DNA of 64,000 bases, from NCBI GenBank assembly GCA_000320545.1, contig ADNK01000772.1, positions 62,001 to 126,000 of the forward strand. The letters run 5' to 3'. A model generated the notes under the pieces. The model was not told the DNA's origin and did no database searches. It worked only from the letters and a program-made list of their open reading frames with translations. The position numbers and the translations under genes were made by a program. How positions within the stretch are numbered: position 1 is the stretch's first letter; the number at the start of each line of letters is the position of its first letter. Source of the DNA: Bigelowiella natans CCMP2755. Its lineage: Eukaryota > Cercozoa > Chlorarachniophyceae. Below are positions 13,141-35,377 of this stretch, one piece after another.

Positions 13141-14866
13141 TCACATCGCAGCTTTCAGCTCGGTTGCTGGTTGAGCATAATGAGCTGCTGCTGCTCGCAT
13201 GTTTTCATCTATCTCTTCTCTCGTTAGTTTCTTGAGGAGAAAGGACATCTTGCCGTAACGCTCATGAAGCTTAGCATCAGCAGCCGTTTCTACTCCTTCT
13301 TTCCATTCATTGATCCAAGTCTGGGCATCAGCATTAGTTTCCACTCCTCCTTTCCATTCATTAATCCATGTCTGGGCATCGATCACCTACAGGGGAGAGA
13401 CTTTCGAGTTACTAATTAGGGGTCATCAAGATGGCACCAGAAACCTCTAAAAACTAGGAAATATTGAAGCATCGTGAATTTTTTGAGAGAATCATGATCG
13501 AGGTCATCATTGGCAAGTAGCAGGATAGGCAGGCTTGCTAATAAGAGGAAAGGGGGGGAGAGAGTGCTGTTGCGAACTTCCTCTACCAAGTAGCTCTACT
13601 GCTATGTAAAGGAAAAAGGAATCCTGCGTTGCTGGTGTGTTTGAGCTACCGGTGCTGCTGGTGCCGTTGGCTCGGGGTCAGAAATAGGTGGCAGGTTTCC
13701 TAGCTTCACCATTGCCTTGAGTTCAAACATGTTTAGCGTTTCTCCTACATCTGACGCGACTTGCAGGTACTGCTTCATCAGCTTGCGCTGTTCGGTAGTA
13801 AGCTGACGTGCACGACAACGCAAAATAGGGGGAAAACAACGGAGAGGGAAGAAAAGTTATGGAGAGACCGGGTGTGCAAGAGCAGTGGCTCCCTGTAATC
13901 AAAAAATAATACTCAAAAGCAACTAAATACAAGCGACATATTTGTAAAAATCCATTATTTCTTCCCGTGAAAGCCAAGTGATGAATGCACCCTCGTTTTG
14001 ATCATGCCTAGACATTTCATTCATGCAACCAAGTATACAACATGCATGCTTGTTAGAGCTAGGGTATCATCACCATCATGGTCATCATCCAGTGTGTGTA
14101 TCAGTACAATACAATACAATACAATACAATACAATACATCGTCGTCCATGAACGTTTGGCTTGCTGCAGTAACTGAAACTCGAGACGAACGTCCCCCAAC
14201 ACTGACAGGAGCTTCTGCTGCTGCTGCGGCATAAGAAAATTCAGATTAGAGTGTATTTTTTCCACACAAGATCTAATTATTATTTCCTCGCCATTCGCAC
14301 CCATCCTCTTCGAAAGAAAAGAAGGAATACATAGGGAAGGGATAACAAAATCAATAATTGCTCACAGTGGTAGCCATTTCATCGAGGAGCTTCCTCTCCA
14401 TTCATATGTTCATAGGAAGATAGCTTTGATTCTATGATGAGATCTACTGTTATTACTTACCATAAGATAATTCGATCTTTGGCTCTATTGTGGCGGTGGA
14501 GATTTCCTGATAATTGCGTGGATGTGTATAACTTGGTTTATGGTATATTGTGAGCCCATAAATATTCAACATCCCGAAAATACATGGCGAGCCCGTCATG
14601 CTGAAATATGGCATTATCATATGATATAATTGCTGATCTCGTCATTGTGTGTTTACCGAAATGGTCGAGTGTGGCTGGGTTTTCTTAATATGGGAGGCGA
14701 AGCGACTTGTACTCTGCTTCATGCGGTGGTAATGAGCTGCTGCTGCCAACCTGGGTGCTCTTAGACGACCACGCGTTGCGGCAGAGCCGATGGAGCTCAG
14801 ACGGGCCGATACTACTGCGACAAGCAGGAGTTGCGCGCATCGGTTGAAGGCAGAAGACAGCCTCAT
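13141..14866 (-). CDS. Leader-bearing protein with duplicated AQTWINEWK unit
   Basis: Minus-strand gene. Exon 14657-14866 opens MRLSSAFNRCAQLLLVAVVS, a signal-peptide-like leader, followed by an Arg/Ala/Ser-rich stretch (TRGRLRAPRL). This resembles a bipartite leader for a complex plastid or another secretory destination. Exon 13650-13802 reads LTTEQRKLMKQYLQVASDVG and ends in a Pro/Ala linker. Exon 13141-13386 holds two copies of DAQTWINEWK.GVET in tandem, then YGKMSFLLKKLTREEIDENM and stop. A further exon near 14138-14223 (QQKLLSVLGD) is likely, but its donor is unresolved because of phase. Helical, charged and small: perhaps a lumenal or stromal accessory protein. Family not recognised; targeting is inferred. 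Confidence 0.5.
14103..14140. repeat. (ACAAT)n pentanucleotide microsatellite
   Basis: About seven perfect copies of a five-base unit lie next to, and possibly form, the donor end of an exon of the minus-strand gene around it. This makes that splice site hard to place. Confidence 0.9.
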
Positions 14867-14869
14867 CTT

Positions 14870-16060
14870 TTGCTTGTTCTAATTACCGCATTCGTGTGCA
14901 ATTCAGGTTAAGAATTCATACTTTGCTGACCCATGAAGATCGAACAACATCACTCCTCCAGCCAACCCCCCCCCTTTATTCCGACATAGAAACAGATTTG
15001 AATGAAACTTCTACTAAATATAGCACATCAGGCTTATTGCAGCACAACAATCAACGTGCGGAATCAATCTCCCCCCCCCCCCCCACAACATGCATGGTCC
15101 ACGTCACGTGGTCGTTCTGACCCCTAGTTTTGCCAGGAACGACGAATGGTTTCTCTACTTGAGTGTAGTTTGTAGACGCAGGTCGTTTGGCCCATGCGAC
15201 CTGCACTTTCAAAGTAAACCCGAGGCGCCAAAAGTCGAAAAAAAGAGAAAATCAGAGTAAAAATGAGCTCGCATGTTTCAATTTCTCCGGAAAAGCATCA
15301 CGATTTTGTTTACTTGCACCAGCATGTGATGCCGTACGGATAAAATTGCACAAAGTGATGGGTATCTTTTGATGATATAGATCTAGGCACGATCCTATCG
15401 AAATGAAAATCTCCTGCCGTCGTTTTGTTTCCCTCCGGCCGGAAGAAAACACAGGAGAACAAACCAACAGGACGGCATCTGGTCATCATCTGCGACAAAA
15501 GTGCAAGCTGGAGGCTGTTGACTGCTGAGTTTCTCTGGGTGTTTGGCCTATGCGACAACCTTCTTCTTCGATAGTTACCGGTAGGTTGAAGTTGAATTAT
15601 GAAGAAGAAGAAGAAGAAGAAGAAGATTACAGGAGAATGTGAGTATTTTTGTGTTGGATCGGTAGATCTCGTACATCCACCTACCCCTATGCTACAAGGA
15701 CCGTAGCTACATTCAAAGCAAGTGTATAACACGAAGGGAAAGGAAGAGAATATATGCTCAGCCCATGTCCCGTGTGGCGGTAGGTAGGTATCATCGGAAT
15801 GCTGTTCTGTGGCCCAGGGAAGAACATACATGTTCTAGATGGAAGCCATCCGTCAGCTTGCTTCATCGATATCCTATTTGCAGGGTACTGCTGATCTCAA
15901 TTATTATGCATGAAAAGCCTAATCAAAATTCCTACAATGAACGGCAAGAACGCCTTGCCCGAAGATAAAAACGAACACTCCTTCGATTGGTGGGGGTGGG
16001 AGAGGCCTCGTTTTAATTTCGTGTGGCACATGATTTGCAAGCGAATCTTAGTACTGACGG
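14870..16060. other. No firm gene; poly-C and (GAA)n tracts
   Basis: Contains two C-runs (14967-14973 and 15071-15083) and (GAA)n at 15601-15625. Several overlapping frames are open (15187-15372, 15910-16173), but none shows a domain or convincing splice context. Confidence 0.4.
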
Positions 16061-16616
16061 ATGGATACGATCAGGGTTGGAATTGTCCTAGCGCTCGTCA
16101 CGAGCGCCACAGCAGCATACTTTCATCGTTACCGATTCGCCCGCAAGCGCCCAACAAGGCGAATCAACGCTAGCAGTAGCGTTGGGGAGGCAAAGTACAG
16201 CATGATCCACAGCGAATGGGACGAATCGAAAAGCGGCGGCGAAACAGCAGATCAACTGCCTTTCAACAGCGCCCAGGGGGGAAGAGAAGATGGTCCAAGC
16301 ACGTGTAGTGTATCGGCAGGGAAGCGTGATTTTATACTCATGGTGTGTATTCATTTCAAGCCACCACCAACGACTGTGATGACACATAACGCGAATAGTG
16401 ACGTAGGATTGCTGTGTTTTCCGTTCCCAGGCGTTGTGTGGAGCAATACCGATCGGAATCTTCGTAGCTTGCAAGTTGGCCAACGTGGGTTGGCAAGGGA
16501 GAATAGAATGCCCCGTTCCTTTAAGTAAACTAGATGCGCACAATCTCACGATCACGATATCTGTGTATTTTTACTCCAGGAACCGTACAAAGATCCCAGG
16601 AGCCCAGCCTACATGA
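16061..16616 (+). CDS. Leader-bearing membrane protein, function unknown
   Basis: ATG 16061 opens MDTIRVGIVLALVTSATAAY, a strong signal peptide or anchor, followed by a very basic segment (HRYRFARKRPTRRINAS), then a hydrophilic acidic and Gly-rich region to about 16342. A GTGTGT donor there and a TTCCCAG acceptor at 16430 join in phase to 16431-16616 (ALCGAIPIGIFVACKLANVG), which adds a second hydrophobic helix. It is the third predicted protein in the window with a hydrophobic leader plus basic stretch. More 3' exons are possible: an open segment after TTGATTTAG at 16800 and another at 17294-17364 (GFFKIFWGIKFGGHLEIEF) both look coding. Family not recognised. Confidence 0.4.
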
Positions 16617-17085
16617 TATATGCCATTGCTCATTTCTCTGTATTACAAAAAATAAAGAAGCCATTTTGTGCTGTTCTTCGTTTTGTAAGGGAAAAAAAAA
16701 CAAAGGAATATTCTGACGGTCCCTATCTCATAAAGAAGTTGTTGTGATGTCATTGTTTTCATGAAACTTATATTTCTACCCATCATCATGTATTTGATTT
16801 AGAGCTGGATGATGATCGGCATCACTCGCTATCTGATGGAAGCCTCTTCGTTAGCAACGGTGACGTTGTCATACAATAATGAAGCAGCTGCATCGAGAGG
16901 TTATCACTTCCCCCCTCCACATATCGATCAGTATGTCTTCTCTATTTATTCCACGAGAGAGGAAGATGGCCCTCTGTGTTGAGCTCTGATCAGCTTCACC
17001 TTCTCATCAGAAATAATAAGAAGTAGCTCATTGCTGCTCCCTCGCATGGAAGCGACCTTTTTTGCTTTGTGGGCAGCAATGGTAG

Positions 17086-17123
<38 letters not shown>

Positions 17124-18001
17124 AGTAGTAGTAGTAAGGATTAATAAGAAGTAAAAGTAGTAGTAAGAAATAGTAGTAATAGTAGTAGTAAGAGTAGTAA
17201 TAGTTGTAGTGGGTAGAGCAGGAACACTGTTTCTTATGTTTTCTGTTATCGTAACCTGCTCACTTCATGATCCTCCCTCCCTCCTTCGTGCAGGGTTTCT
17301 TCAAAATCTTCTGGGGAATAAAATTCGGTGGTCACCTTGAAATTGAGTTTTGGACAAATGCGTGCGGTAAAAACAAATAAATGATATGATTATTACCAAG
17401 GACACCACAGCAATTGAAGACGATGATAATGAGTATAGCGATGAAGATCAGATTTTTAGCACCTTTTCTCATCATTTTACTTCGAGAAACATCATACAGC
17501 TGCAGCAAATAGCAACCATAGTTCGGTTTGTCCTTTTCAGTCTACCCCTCCCCTCCTCCTTGTTACTCCTCTCCTCGTTAGGCTTGTTCCCGTTGTATAT
17601 GGCTTTTCTCGCTCGCCATCTATGGATACACTTTCTTAGCCATGTGAGGAGGAGGAGGAGGAGGAGAAGGAGGAGGAGGAGGGAGAAATATATAGATAGG
17701 ATGGGGGGAGTGCGGGGTCATGATTGATTCTCTCAAAATAAACGGGAAAGATATAGAGAATGAACGACCTTGGGAGAAGGGGGGGGGGGGGGGGTATGTC
17801 TGCATACGTATCATCATCAGGCGCAATGCACAATGCGGCGATCTTGAGTAGTACATGTTGTCACTTTATTCATTTTTAAGTCCACCCTTCCCTTTCATAA
17901 AAGGACGGCGCCGCTCGGAGCCTGTACCAACGTCTTCCGGGGGGTATGGAGGCTGATGAAGAGGTGGGCTGACGCGCACATACTCCCCCCCCTCTCCATT
18001 A
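16617..18001. other. Possible extra exons and (AGT)n repeats
   Basis: Long (AGT)n array at 17087-17140 with degenerate extension to 17210. The segment 17294-17364 is flanked by GTGCAG and GTAAAA and reads GFFKIFWGIKFGGHLEIEF, so it is a plausible exon of either neighbour. (GGA)n at 17647-17682 and a G-run at 17780-17794 follow. This stretch should contain the promoter of the ABC transporter downstream, but no motif was identified. Confidence 0.4.
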
Positions 18002-29086
<11,085 letters not shown>

Positions 29087-29549
29087 AACAGCATCGTATT
29101 ATAAACAGTTATGCGACGTAATGTATCACTCACCTGCTAGCCTGTGCAATGTACGCATTCCATACATCCATCTTGCACATTATGCGCAGCCTTGCACGAA
29201 TTTACACACTGTGAAGCTGGGTTCAGCATGCGTAGCATTCATCAATGAAATGTTAACACGTAGTTTTCTTGGAGCCCGTGTTGTACGCATGATCTAGCTA
29301 GGTCATGCAGGAGCGTATGCGAAGTGTTTCACGATGCGTAGAAGCAATGCGCGCATGAAGTTTCATTGCATTAGATGTCCCACATAGCTAGATAGTACTG
29401 CCGCCTACATACATGCATGGATGGATGCATGAGTATGAGCATGCTTGCGCATGCAGATGCATGCGAAGTTACAAATTGTAGTTCCTGTTTGCATGGTCAT
29501 TTTTCAACACGTTATGAATCTCAAAATATCGTGGAAGAAAGTTTAATTG
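29087..29549. other. TGCA-rich intergenic island
   Basis: Rich in TGCA, GCATGC and CTAGCTAG words with no microsatellite. It separates the convergent 3' ends of the ABCC gene and the minus-strand cysteine-rich membrane protein gene. No coding signal. Confidence 0.55.
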
Positions 29550-32290
29550 CTAAGTTTGAAAACTAATCTTTGGGTCTCTCTGGCTGTCCTTTTCATAATT
29601 AGATATTGACGCCGCATCAGAAACGTTTTGAACTTCGACACTTTTTCCACGTGTCGCTAAAATAAGGCGATAGAGTTGTTTTCGAGTTGTTTGTTCTTCC
29701 CTTTGTAGACTCGCATAGTTTTGAGCTTGCTCTATTTTAGAGCCTATTACAATAGCACCGATGAATACTGAGAATCTAAACAATGGGCTCCGAATATCTT
29801 CGGCTGGTGCTCGTCCCATGATGGGCCCAACGGTGATCAAAAACATTGGAACGGTTTGCAGAATTAGAAGAGCTGTATTGATGTAAACGTAGGTGCGTTC
29901 TCGACGATTCCTGTAAGAACAGTATCATGTCAGCAACTCAGAATATGGGTGAAATTTATTTCTAGCATTACGTTCGAATGGATTCTATGTAAGTCTGATA
30001 TTGTTTTCCAGGAAGGCGTCCAAGTTCATATTGCAGACGCTTCGAGTCTTCCTGTGGGGCATAAATCTGGAGTTTACTTTCATCTTCATCTAAAGCCCCA
30101 CTTTGAAGGAGCTCGCCAGCTGTATGTTTTGTATTTTTGAGGAGCTTCCCAAATACTCCTTTCCACTCCGGGTTTTCTTTTAATTCCATTTCGGGATTAG
30201 TCTGAATTTTAGCACCGAGACTCATCGAAAGAAATTGGACAGCACAACCTTTTCCTTCAAGTTGTTTGTGTTAATAAGCAAATACCATATGAAAGGCAGC
30301 TAACAAATGCTTCCACTTTTCTTTCCTAAAAGTTTTCACAAATCGCACAAGGTAGCGCATTTTCTCTTCCTCGCTTTCGCTTGCCTTTAGAAACGACTTG
30401 TGAGAAGGGAAGGATGTGTTCAGAGAAATGCTACAGTTTGCTTACATGAGAGTGTAGCCTAACAAGAATCCATACAAATCCGATTGTTGCAAGGAATATA
30501 GAAACTCCTCCAATCGAAAGGAAGATTATGACCGGCAGTTCGAATTCATCCAACTCTGGTCTCGGCTGAATGATTCTCGTAAAGGTTGCTATGTCTGTGG
30601 AATAGTTTATCCAGCTTCCCACAACAGTTACTAGAATTTTTAGAACATCCTGCATGTATAGTTCTTTTAGTTCTTAATGAAACACATGTCACGGGAGCTT
30701 ACCTGAAGAACGATTCCGGTTGATTTGGTTGTGAGGTCGAGTTTCCACAAGAAATATAGGAAGATCAGAAGTGAGACAGCGCAACCGCAACCGATTATTA
30801 TTATAGTAACATCGAAAACAGATGCTGGAAACGTGCAATTTTGCAATGAAACTGAGCCCTCCTCTGATTCAGACTCCACGGGGCATTCTTCAACAGACAA
30901 GCCATCCTCACAAAAGAAATTAGATGGACACACAGTACATTCTGTACTTCCGGGTACATTAGAGAAGGTTCCAGGAGGGCATCTGATTTGCACGACCGAC
31001 GTAGGGCACCTAGAAAAACATGTGTAGCATTCAGCTCACCCGAAATCAAATTAGAAATCTTTACATGAATCCTGGTGGGCATTGGCCAGGAGTCGACGAA
31101 TTCGAAGGGCAAAATTGTCCCGGATCATCACAACCGAACATCTACATAGAACCAAGTGAAATTATGGCAACTTTATTTTCGTTGTTGTTCACAACGTCGA
31201 TGAGATGATTCCATTTTGAGGTACTGTGACTTAAATTGGTGCCTTTATCCGTCACTTACTTTTGTACTTTACTTTATTTTTATTTTGCATGCATAAAACA
31301 ACAAACCAAAGTTGGTGATGGGCAGTAAGAGCCAGCAGGGCACGCAATGGGGCGGAGATTGCCTTCGGGACAAAAATCTCCGAGATTGCATTCCAGCCTT
31401 CGACTAGGCGTTTCACAATAAAAGCCTAAAAAAAAAGCACCGTGGTGTCTTAATCATCATCGGCTGAAATAAAGAACAATACTTTGCAACAAGAGTTAAT
31501 ATAACAATGTCTTCGATCACCTGCTGGACAAAGCGAACGACTTGTGGACCCACTAGGGCAGTAATCTCCAGGATCGCAAGGAAACCGCATTGTAGAAGTT
31601 GGACAGAAAGAACCTTGTGGGCAGAGTCTGCGTTCTGTGCTTCCTAAAATGCGGAGGAGAACTTCGATTCAATTATGTAACATATCAGAACTTTCACATT
31701 CACCTGGAGGACAGAATTCAGCGGTTGAGCATGGAACCAGCAGCGGAAATGTTTCATCCGCTGGGCAGAAGAAGCCCCCAGGGCATGTGAAGGGCTCTTG
31801 TAAATCAGTTTCATTGCAGAGCTGCCCCGGGTTACAAAGTTCGCAATCATCACCCACGCCGCCGTAGAATCCGATTGGGCACACGCAATCCTCCACAACG
31901 ATCGCATTTTGAATCAATGTGATTCGTTCGTTCCTACAACACTATGTCATGGTGATGAGTGACAATGAGCGAAAAGTTCATACCTGCAAGGAATCCTTTC
32001 AACACCGTCGCAGTAAGCATTAAATCCACATGGAGAGATGCAGTTCTGCTTTGTCAAAGTTTGCACGGCACACTGTGAAGAGATCACTTGCACATCACAT
32101 GCATGCTTTTGATGAATAATTTGTTCAAATGAAATGCAACTGAATTTCGCATCAACTGTTTGCCAAACCACCAGACCGTTGCATTGTTTGTGTCGATGAA
32201 CTGTCCAGGGGGGCAATCCTGGGCGCTTGCAATGGCAAGTAGCGCGGCAACCCAGGTCATGCGATTCGGAGCAGCAGCAGCCATCATCAT
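29550..32290 (-). CDS. Cysteine-rich (GCC2/GCC3-like) multi-pass membrane protein
   Basis: Eleven exons in perfect phase, 651 residues: 32177-32290, 31984-32072, 31704-31933, 31521-31634, 31307-31425, 31065-31141, 30703-31009, 30446-30649, 30286-30396, 29972-30201, 29550-29910. It begins with a signal peptide (MTWVAALLAIASAQ). Repeated Cys modules follow, such as CPGGFFCPADET, CPQGSFCPTSTM, CDPGDYCPSGSTS, CPAGSYCPSPT and CPPGTFSNVPGSTECTVC, typical of GCC2/GCC3 or ephrin-receptor-like repeats. The C-terminal half has about four hydrophobic helices (VTIIIIGCGCAVSLLIFLYF, PVIIFLSIGGVSIFLATIGF, INTALLILQTVPMFLITVG, FRFSVFIGAIVIGS) and a charged tail. The ectodomain resembles the one preceding the ATPase in plant ABCG24/28-type proteins, but no nucleotide-binding domain is present. 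Introns are short (49-165 nt) and nearly free of microsatellites. Function unknown; a cell-surface receptor-like role is inferred. Confidence 0.8.
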
Positions 32291-33217
32291 TTTTTGTTTT
32301 GGAGAAACGAAGGTTTTTGCGCTGTGCGACCACGCATTTCCATTGTCTCACAAGTCGATTTCCAGTGACAAAAAATCTGAGCAAGACGTGTGGTTCAACG
32401 CAAGCGCCTGCGTCCGAGCGCCGTGGCTGACGGATGCGCACAGGATCCTTCACTTTCCTTCGCGGTTCTTGTTGTTTGAGGAGGATGAGTCAGCACTTTG
32501 ATGATCCTTTCATTTGTGTGCACCATTGGAGCTCGATCACACACACTTCGTGTCAATTGAGCGCATGGCTCTTGTTGAACAACGTGGCGTTGCCAGAGTG
32601 CACGACGAGCAAAAGGCGATGCCACTTTGTTTTCTTTTGAACAACAATGTTTGTTGTGTTTTTGTCAAGCTGCACGTTGAACACTTCATCGTCACACTTG
32701 CTGTTCGCGGCACACTCCTCACTTGCCGTGCTAGCGTGGCACAGGGCGTGCACCAAGTGCAACACACTCCGGTGCGTTGCCACGGGTCCACCGTGACCCA
32801 CATTGCGACATGGCCATTTTGCAATTGCGATGACCCCATCGTTGTCGCACATGACTTGCGGCCGCACAGTGCTTCATCTGCGCGCTGCACTCCCCCCAAG
32901 TCAGGCACCTCCGCCAGTCGGAGACTCTTTGTCGCTTCCGGAACTCAACCAGCCACCATGTGGTTGGTTCCTCTCCAACCTCTGCAGCACATTTTTTTCA
33001 TGCTGACCTGCATTGTGCAAAAGCTAGTGCGTCACTGCCTCTAGTCCCAATCGATCATGTCTGCATCCGCCGCAGCTGCATGTGCACACTGTTGATTTGC
33101 ATGATGATTGCTGATTGCATGTAGCTTTTACATGCATGTCTACACAGATACAACACACACAGCATTGTGCCAGTGCCTGTGTGTCTGTGTGCGTGTATGT
33201 GCATGTCTATTCCGTAA
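32291..33217. other. Intergenic, several overlapping open frames
   Basis: Stop codons are scarce on both strands (plus 32514-33044, minus 32537-32908), but no frame shows a domain. The composition, rich in TGCA and GCAC words, matches other intergenic islands here. It was searched on the minus strand for the C-terminal zinc ribbon expected of a TFIIS protein; a weak lookalike (VQRADEALCGRKSC) lacks the paired cysteines. Confidence 0.4.
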
Positions 33218-34515
33218 TCATGTTCTACCATTACGTCTATACCCAGCTGCAGCTTTTCGCAGTGAAATCTCAGCGATCTCTGGCGTCATATCTCCTCGTG
33301 CTATTCTACGACGTAATCTCGAAAAGGTTCTCAATGACCATAGTAACTCACGAACCTCTCCAAAATACGCGGAGTCGCTGGAGTTGCCTTTGCAGCGATC
33401 CAGAATGCCCTTCTCGAGCCCAAGCGTCGCAGCTCTTACACAACATCTATATTTGTATTCAAATTGTTTGTAAGTGGCATCACTCATTTGCTGCAAAGCA
33501 TTATTTTTGCTCTTTGATGTGGCTTGTTCCTGCAGTGTATGTGCATCGCAACTGCTTTTAGGCATTGTGATCGGTGCCGGAGCCGATGGCAACGGGCCTG
33601 CCTCTCTCTTCTCTCCCAGTGTTCGGCCTGGGGCATCAATTTTACCTATAGGATCATGCGATAGAGGCAAAAAATGGTCGAAGGAAGTGGAAGTCTCATT
33701 TTTCTTCGTTTGGCCCCCTGTTTCCTGTTTTTCTCGAAGTTCCGCAAGCTCACATCCACTAGTATCTCCTTTCGTTTTGCAGCCACTGCTACTGCTGCTC
33801 CCACATGAGGAATCATTTGGACTTTTAAGCATCACATCCGATTTTACTCGATTTTTGAGTTGTGGGACTCCATTTGGCACCAGGGCGCGGCATATGATAA
33901 CGAGTGCTCTGTCGCGCCGCGAATCTCCAACATCAAACTCAAAACTTGCAGCCTCTTTCTTTGCTTTATGATCTTGCCGCACTTTGTTGCAGCGATACAC
34001 CTCTCTCCATTTATGCACAAGCTTCTTACATCGGTTGTGAATTTCCACATTCTCACGCAGTCGTTTCTTAATTCCGTTTACTATGGCCCCAATCTGTAAG
34101 ATCCAAACAGTTTTTGGTTAGATTCGTTTGAACTGCGAAGGCATGCTTGCAATTTTGTGTCGTTCTATTGGACTTACTTTGGTTTGGAGCAGAATTTCCA
34201 CAGATATGTGAAGTTTATCGAGAGACTTGAGAGCCTCTAATAGGTTGGGGATTTTCGTTCTTTCGTCTTTAAGCTGATCGATGAGCATCTGCACTTTCTT
34301 AAGAGAGGTTACCTTCTTCAGATCCCCTGTTGATATCGTGCATTATGCATGTGAGTGACGCCTCAAAGAGCGATCTCCTTGATGCTGATAATCGTTGCCA
34401 CCTACAGCTAAGAAAGAACAAGAACACCTATCGTGGCCTGCTTGAACCTCTTCAGAGGCTTTTCCTCCCGTTTGGGCTTTGGAGGCCGCTTGGTTTTGAT
34501 TACGAAGCGGTCCAT
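33218..34515 (-). CDS. TFIIS-domain protein without visible zinc ribbon
   Basis: Four exons, 384 residues: 34428-34515 (MDRFVIKTKRPPKPKREEKP), 34360-34401, 34178-34326 and 33218-34093. Introns are 26, 33 and 84 nt; the first two are needed to avoid stops. Residues about 45-130 match the TFIIS N-terminal (LW) domain: LLEALKSLDKLHISVEILLQ, TKIGAIVNGIKKR, CKKLVHKWREVY. Residues about 300-380 match the TFIIS central domain: DATYKQFEYKYRCCVRAA, then YFGEVRELLWSLRTFSRLR and RRRIARGDMTPEIAEIS. A Ser/Lys-rich linker joins them. The frame ends soon after the central domain, and the C-terminal zinc ribbon that stimulates transcript cleavage was not found, so this may be a TFIIS-like adaptor or a model missing a last exon. 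A GTATAG donor-like site follows LRKAAAG. Confidence 0.65.
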
Positions 34516-34821
34516 CAACGAATGATTGGGGAATGCTGTGGCATCCCTGTACAATTCAGGCTATGATACGCGAGGTCCATTCTGCACTGCATCATCACGG
34601 GACAGACATTTCTCTCACAAAGAGTAGTGAGCGGGAACGGGCTTTGAGGTTCGTTCGGCAATTCTGCGGTATTGCCCAATTTTAGCATGTAAAATTGCAT
34701 AAATTCCAAGGTTTCATGATACTACGACAAAAAATACTTACTTTGCCATATTGATGATCAGAAACCTAAATTCAATACCTTGCAAGTATTTCAGATTTTC
34801 ACCTTATGCTACAATCTCACC

Positions 34822-34893
34822 AGCGGCGTGGCGCAGCGGAAGCGCGTGAGGCTCATAACCTCGAGGTCCCTTGATCGAAACAAGGCGCCGCTA
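34822..34893 (+). tRNA. Initiator tRNA-Met (anticodon CAT)
   Basis: A 72-nt cloverleaf without intron. The acceptor stem AGCGGCG pairs with CGCCGCT, with discriminator A at 34893. The D-arm is GCGCAGCGGAAGCGC, the anticodon arm GAGGCTCATAACCTC with CAT, and the T-loop TGATCGAAACA. The A1:U72 pair, the ATCG in place of TTCG in the T-loop and the D-arm sequence mark it as the eukaryotic cytosolic initiator rather than elongator tRNA-Met. A T-rich stretch downstream (GTTTATTTTTG) could serve as the Pol III terminator. It lies between the TFIIS-like gene and PEX2. Confidence 0.95.
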
Positions 34894-35377
34894 GTTTATT
34901 TTTGCATGATTTTTGCTTGAAATTTCAGTGTAAATTAACACAGCGACAAATAAAGAAGAATGTTTCATAGAAGATGTCGCAGCTGCAGTTTTCATGCGTT
35001 TACATGTACATGTACATGTATTGAGAATTCGAATCGCAAATTACAAATGGAATGTTCAAAATAGCATTCTTGATGTTCATAGTCTTCCATATGTTTTTGA
35101 AGCAACGACTCGAGAAAAAAATTGTCGCAGGATGGTAATTAGCCAACACTACCTTTTTTAAAGCATTGTCTAACTCATGGCGTCCGGTGATGTGACATCG
35201 CGAGTAGTGGAGGAGTTGAAGCGCTTCAGGGACTGGAAGCAGAACTTGTGGGACTAATAAAAATGATTCGCCGAAGAAGAAACTTTTTATAAACTGAATT
35301 TAAGTTGTCTTGGTCGCCGCTGCACTAAACACAGAATATGTTTTTGATATAATGTTCATTTCCACTTTTGTTATTCC
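34894..35377. other. Intergenic between tRNA and PEX2
   Basis: Unique AT-rich sequence. A 26-codon frame at 35177-35257 (MASGDVTSRVVEELKRFRDW) is followed at once by AATAAA; it could be a small gene, an upstream ORF or chance. Confidence 0.4.

Noticed and set aside
32537-32908. Zinc-ribbon lookalike VQRADEALCGRKSC on the minus strand, downstream of the TFIIS-like gene
   Set aside because: The TFIIS ribbon needs two CxxC pairs around an RSADE motif. The pairs are missing and no phase-compatible acceptor was found.
33218-33971. Plus-strand frame opposite the TFIIS-like exon (165 codons, 33474-33971)
   Set aside because: It is the antisense shadow of an exon whose minus-strand reading matches TFIIS domains with correct splice phase.
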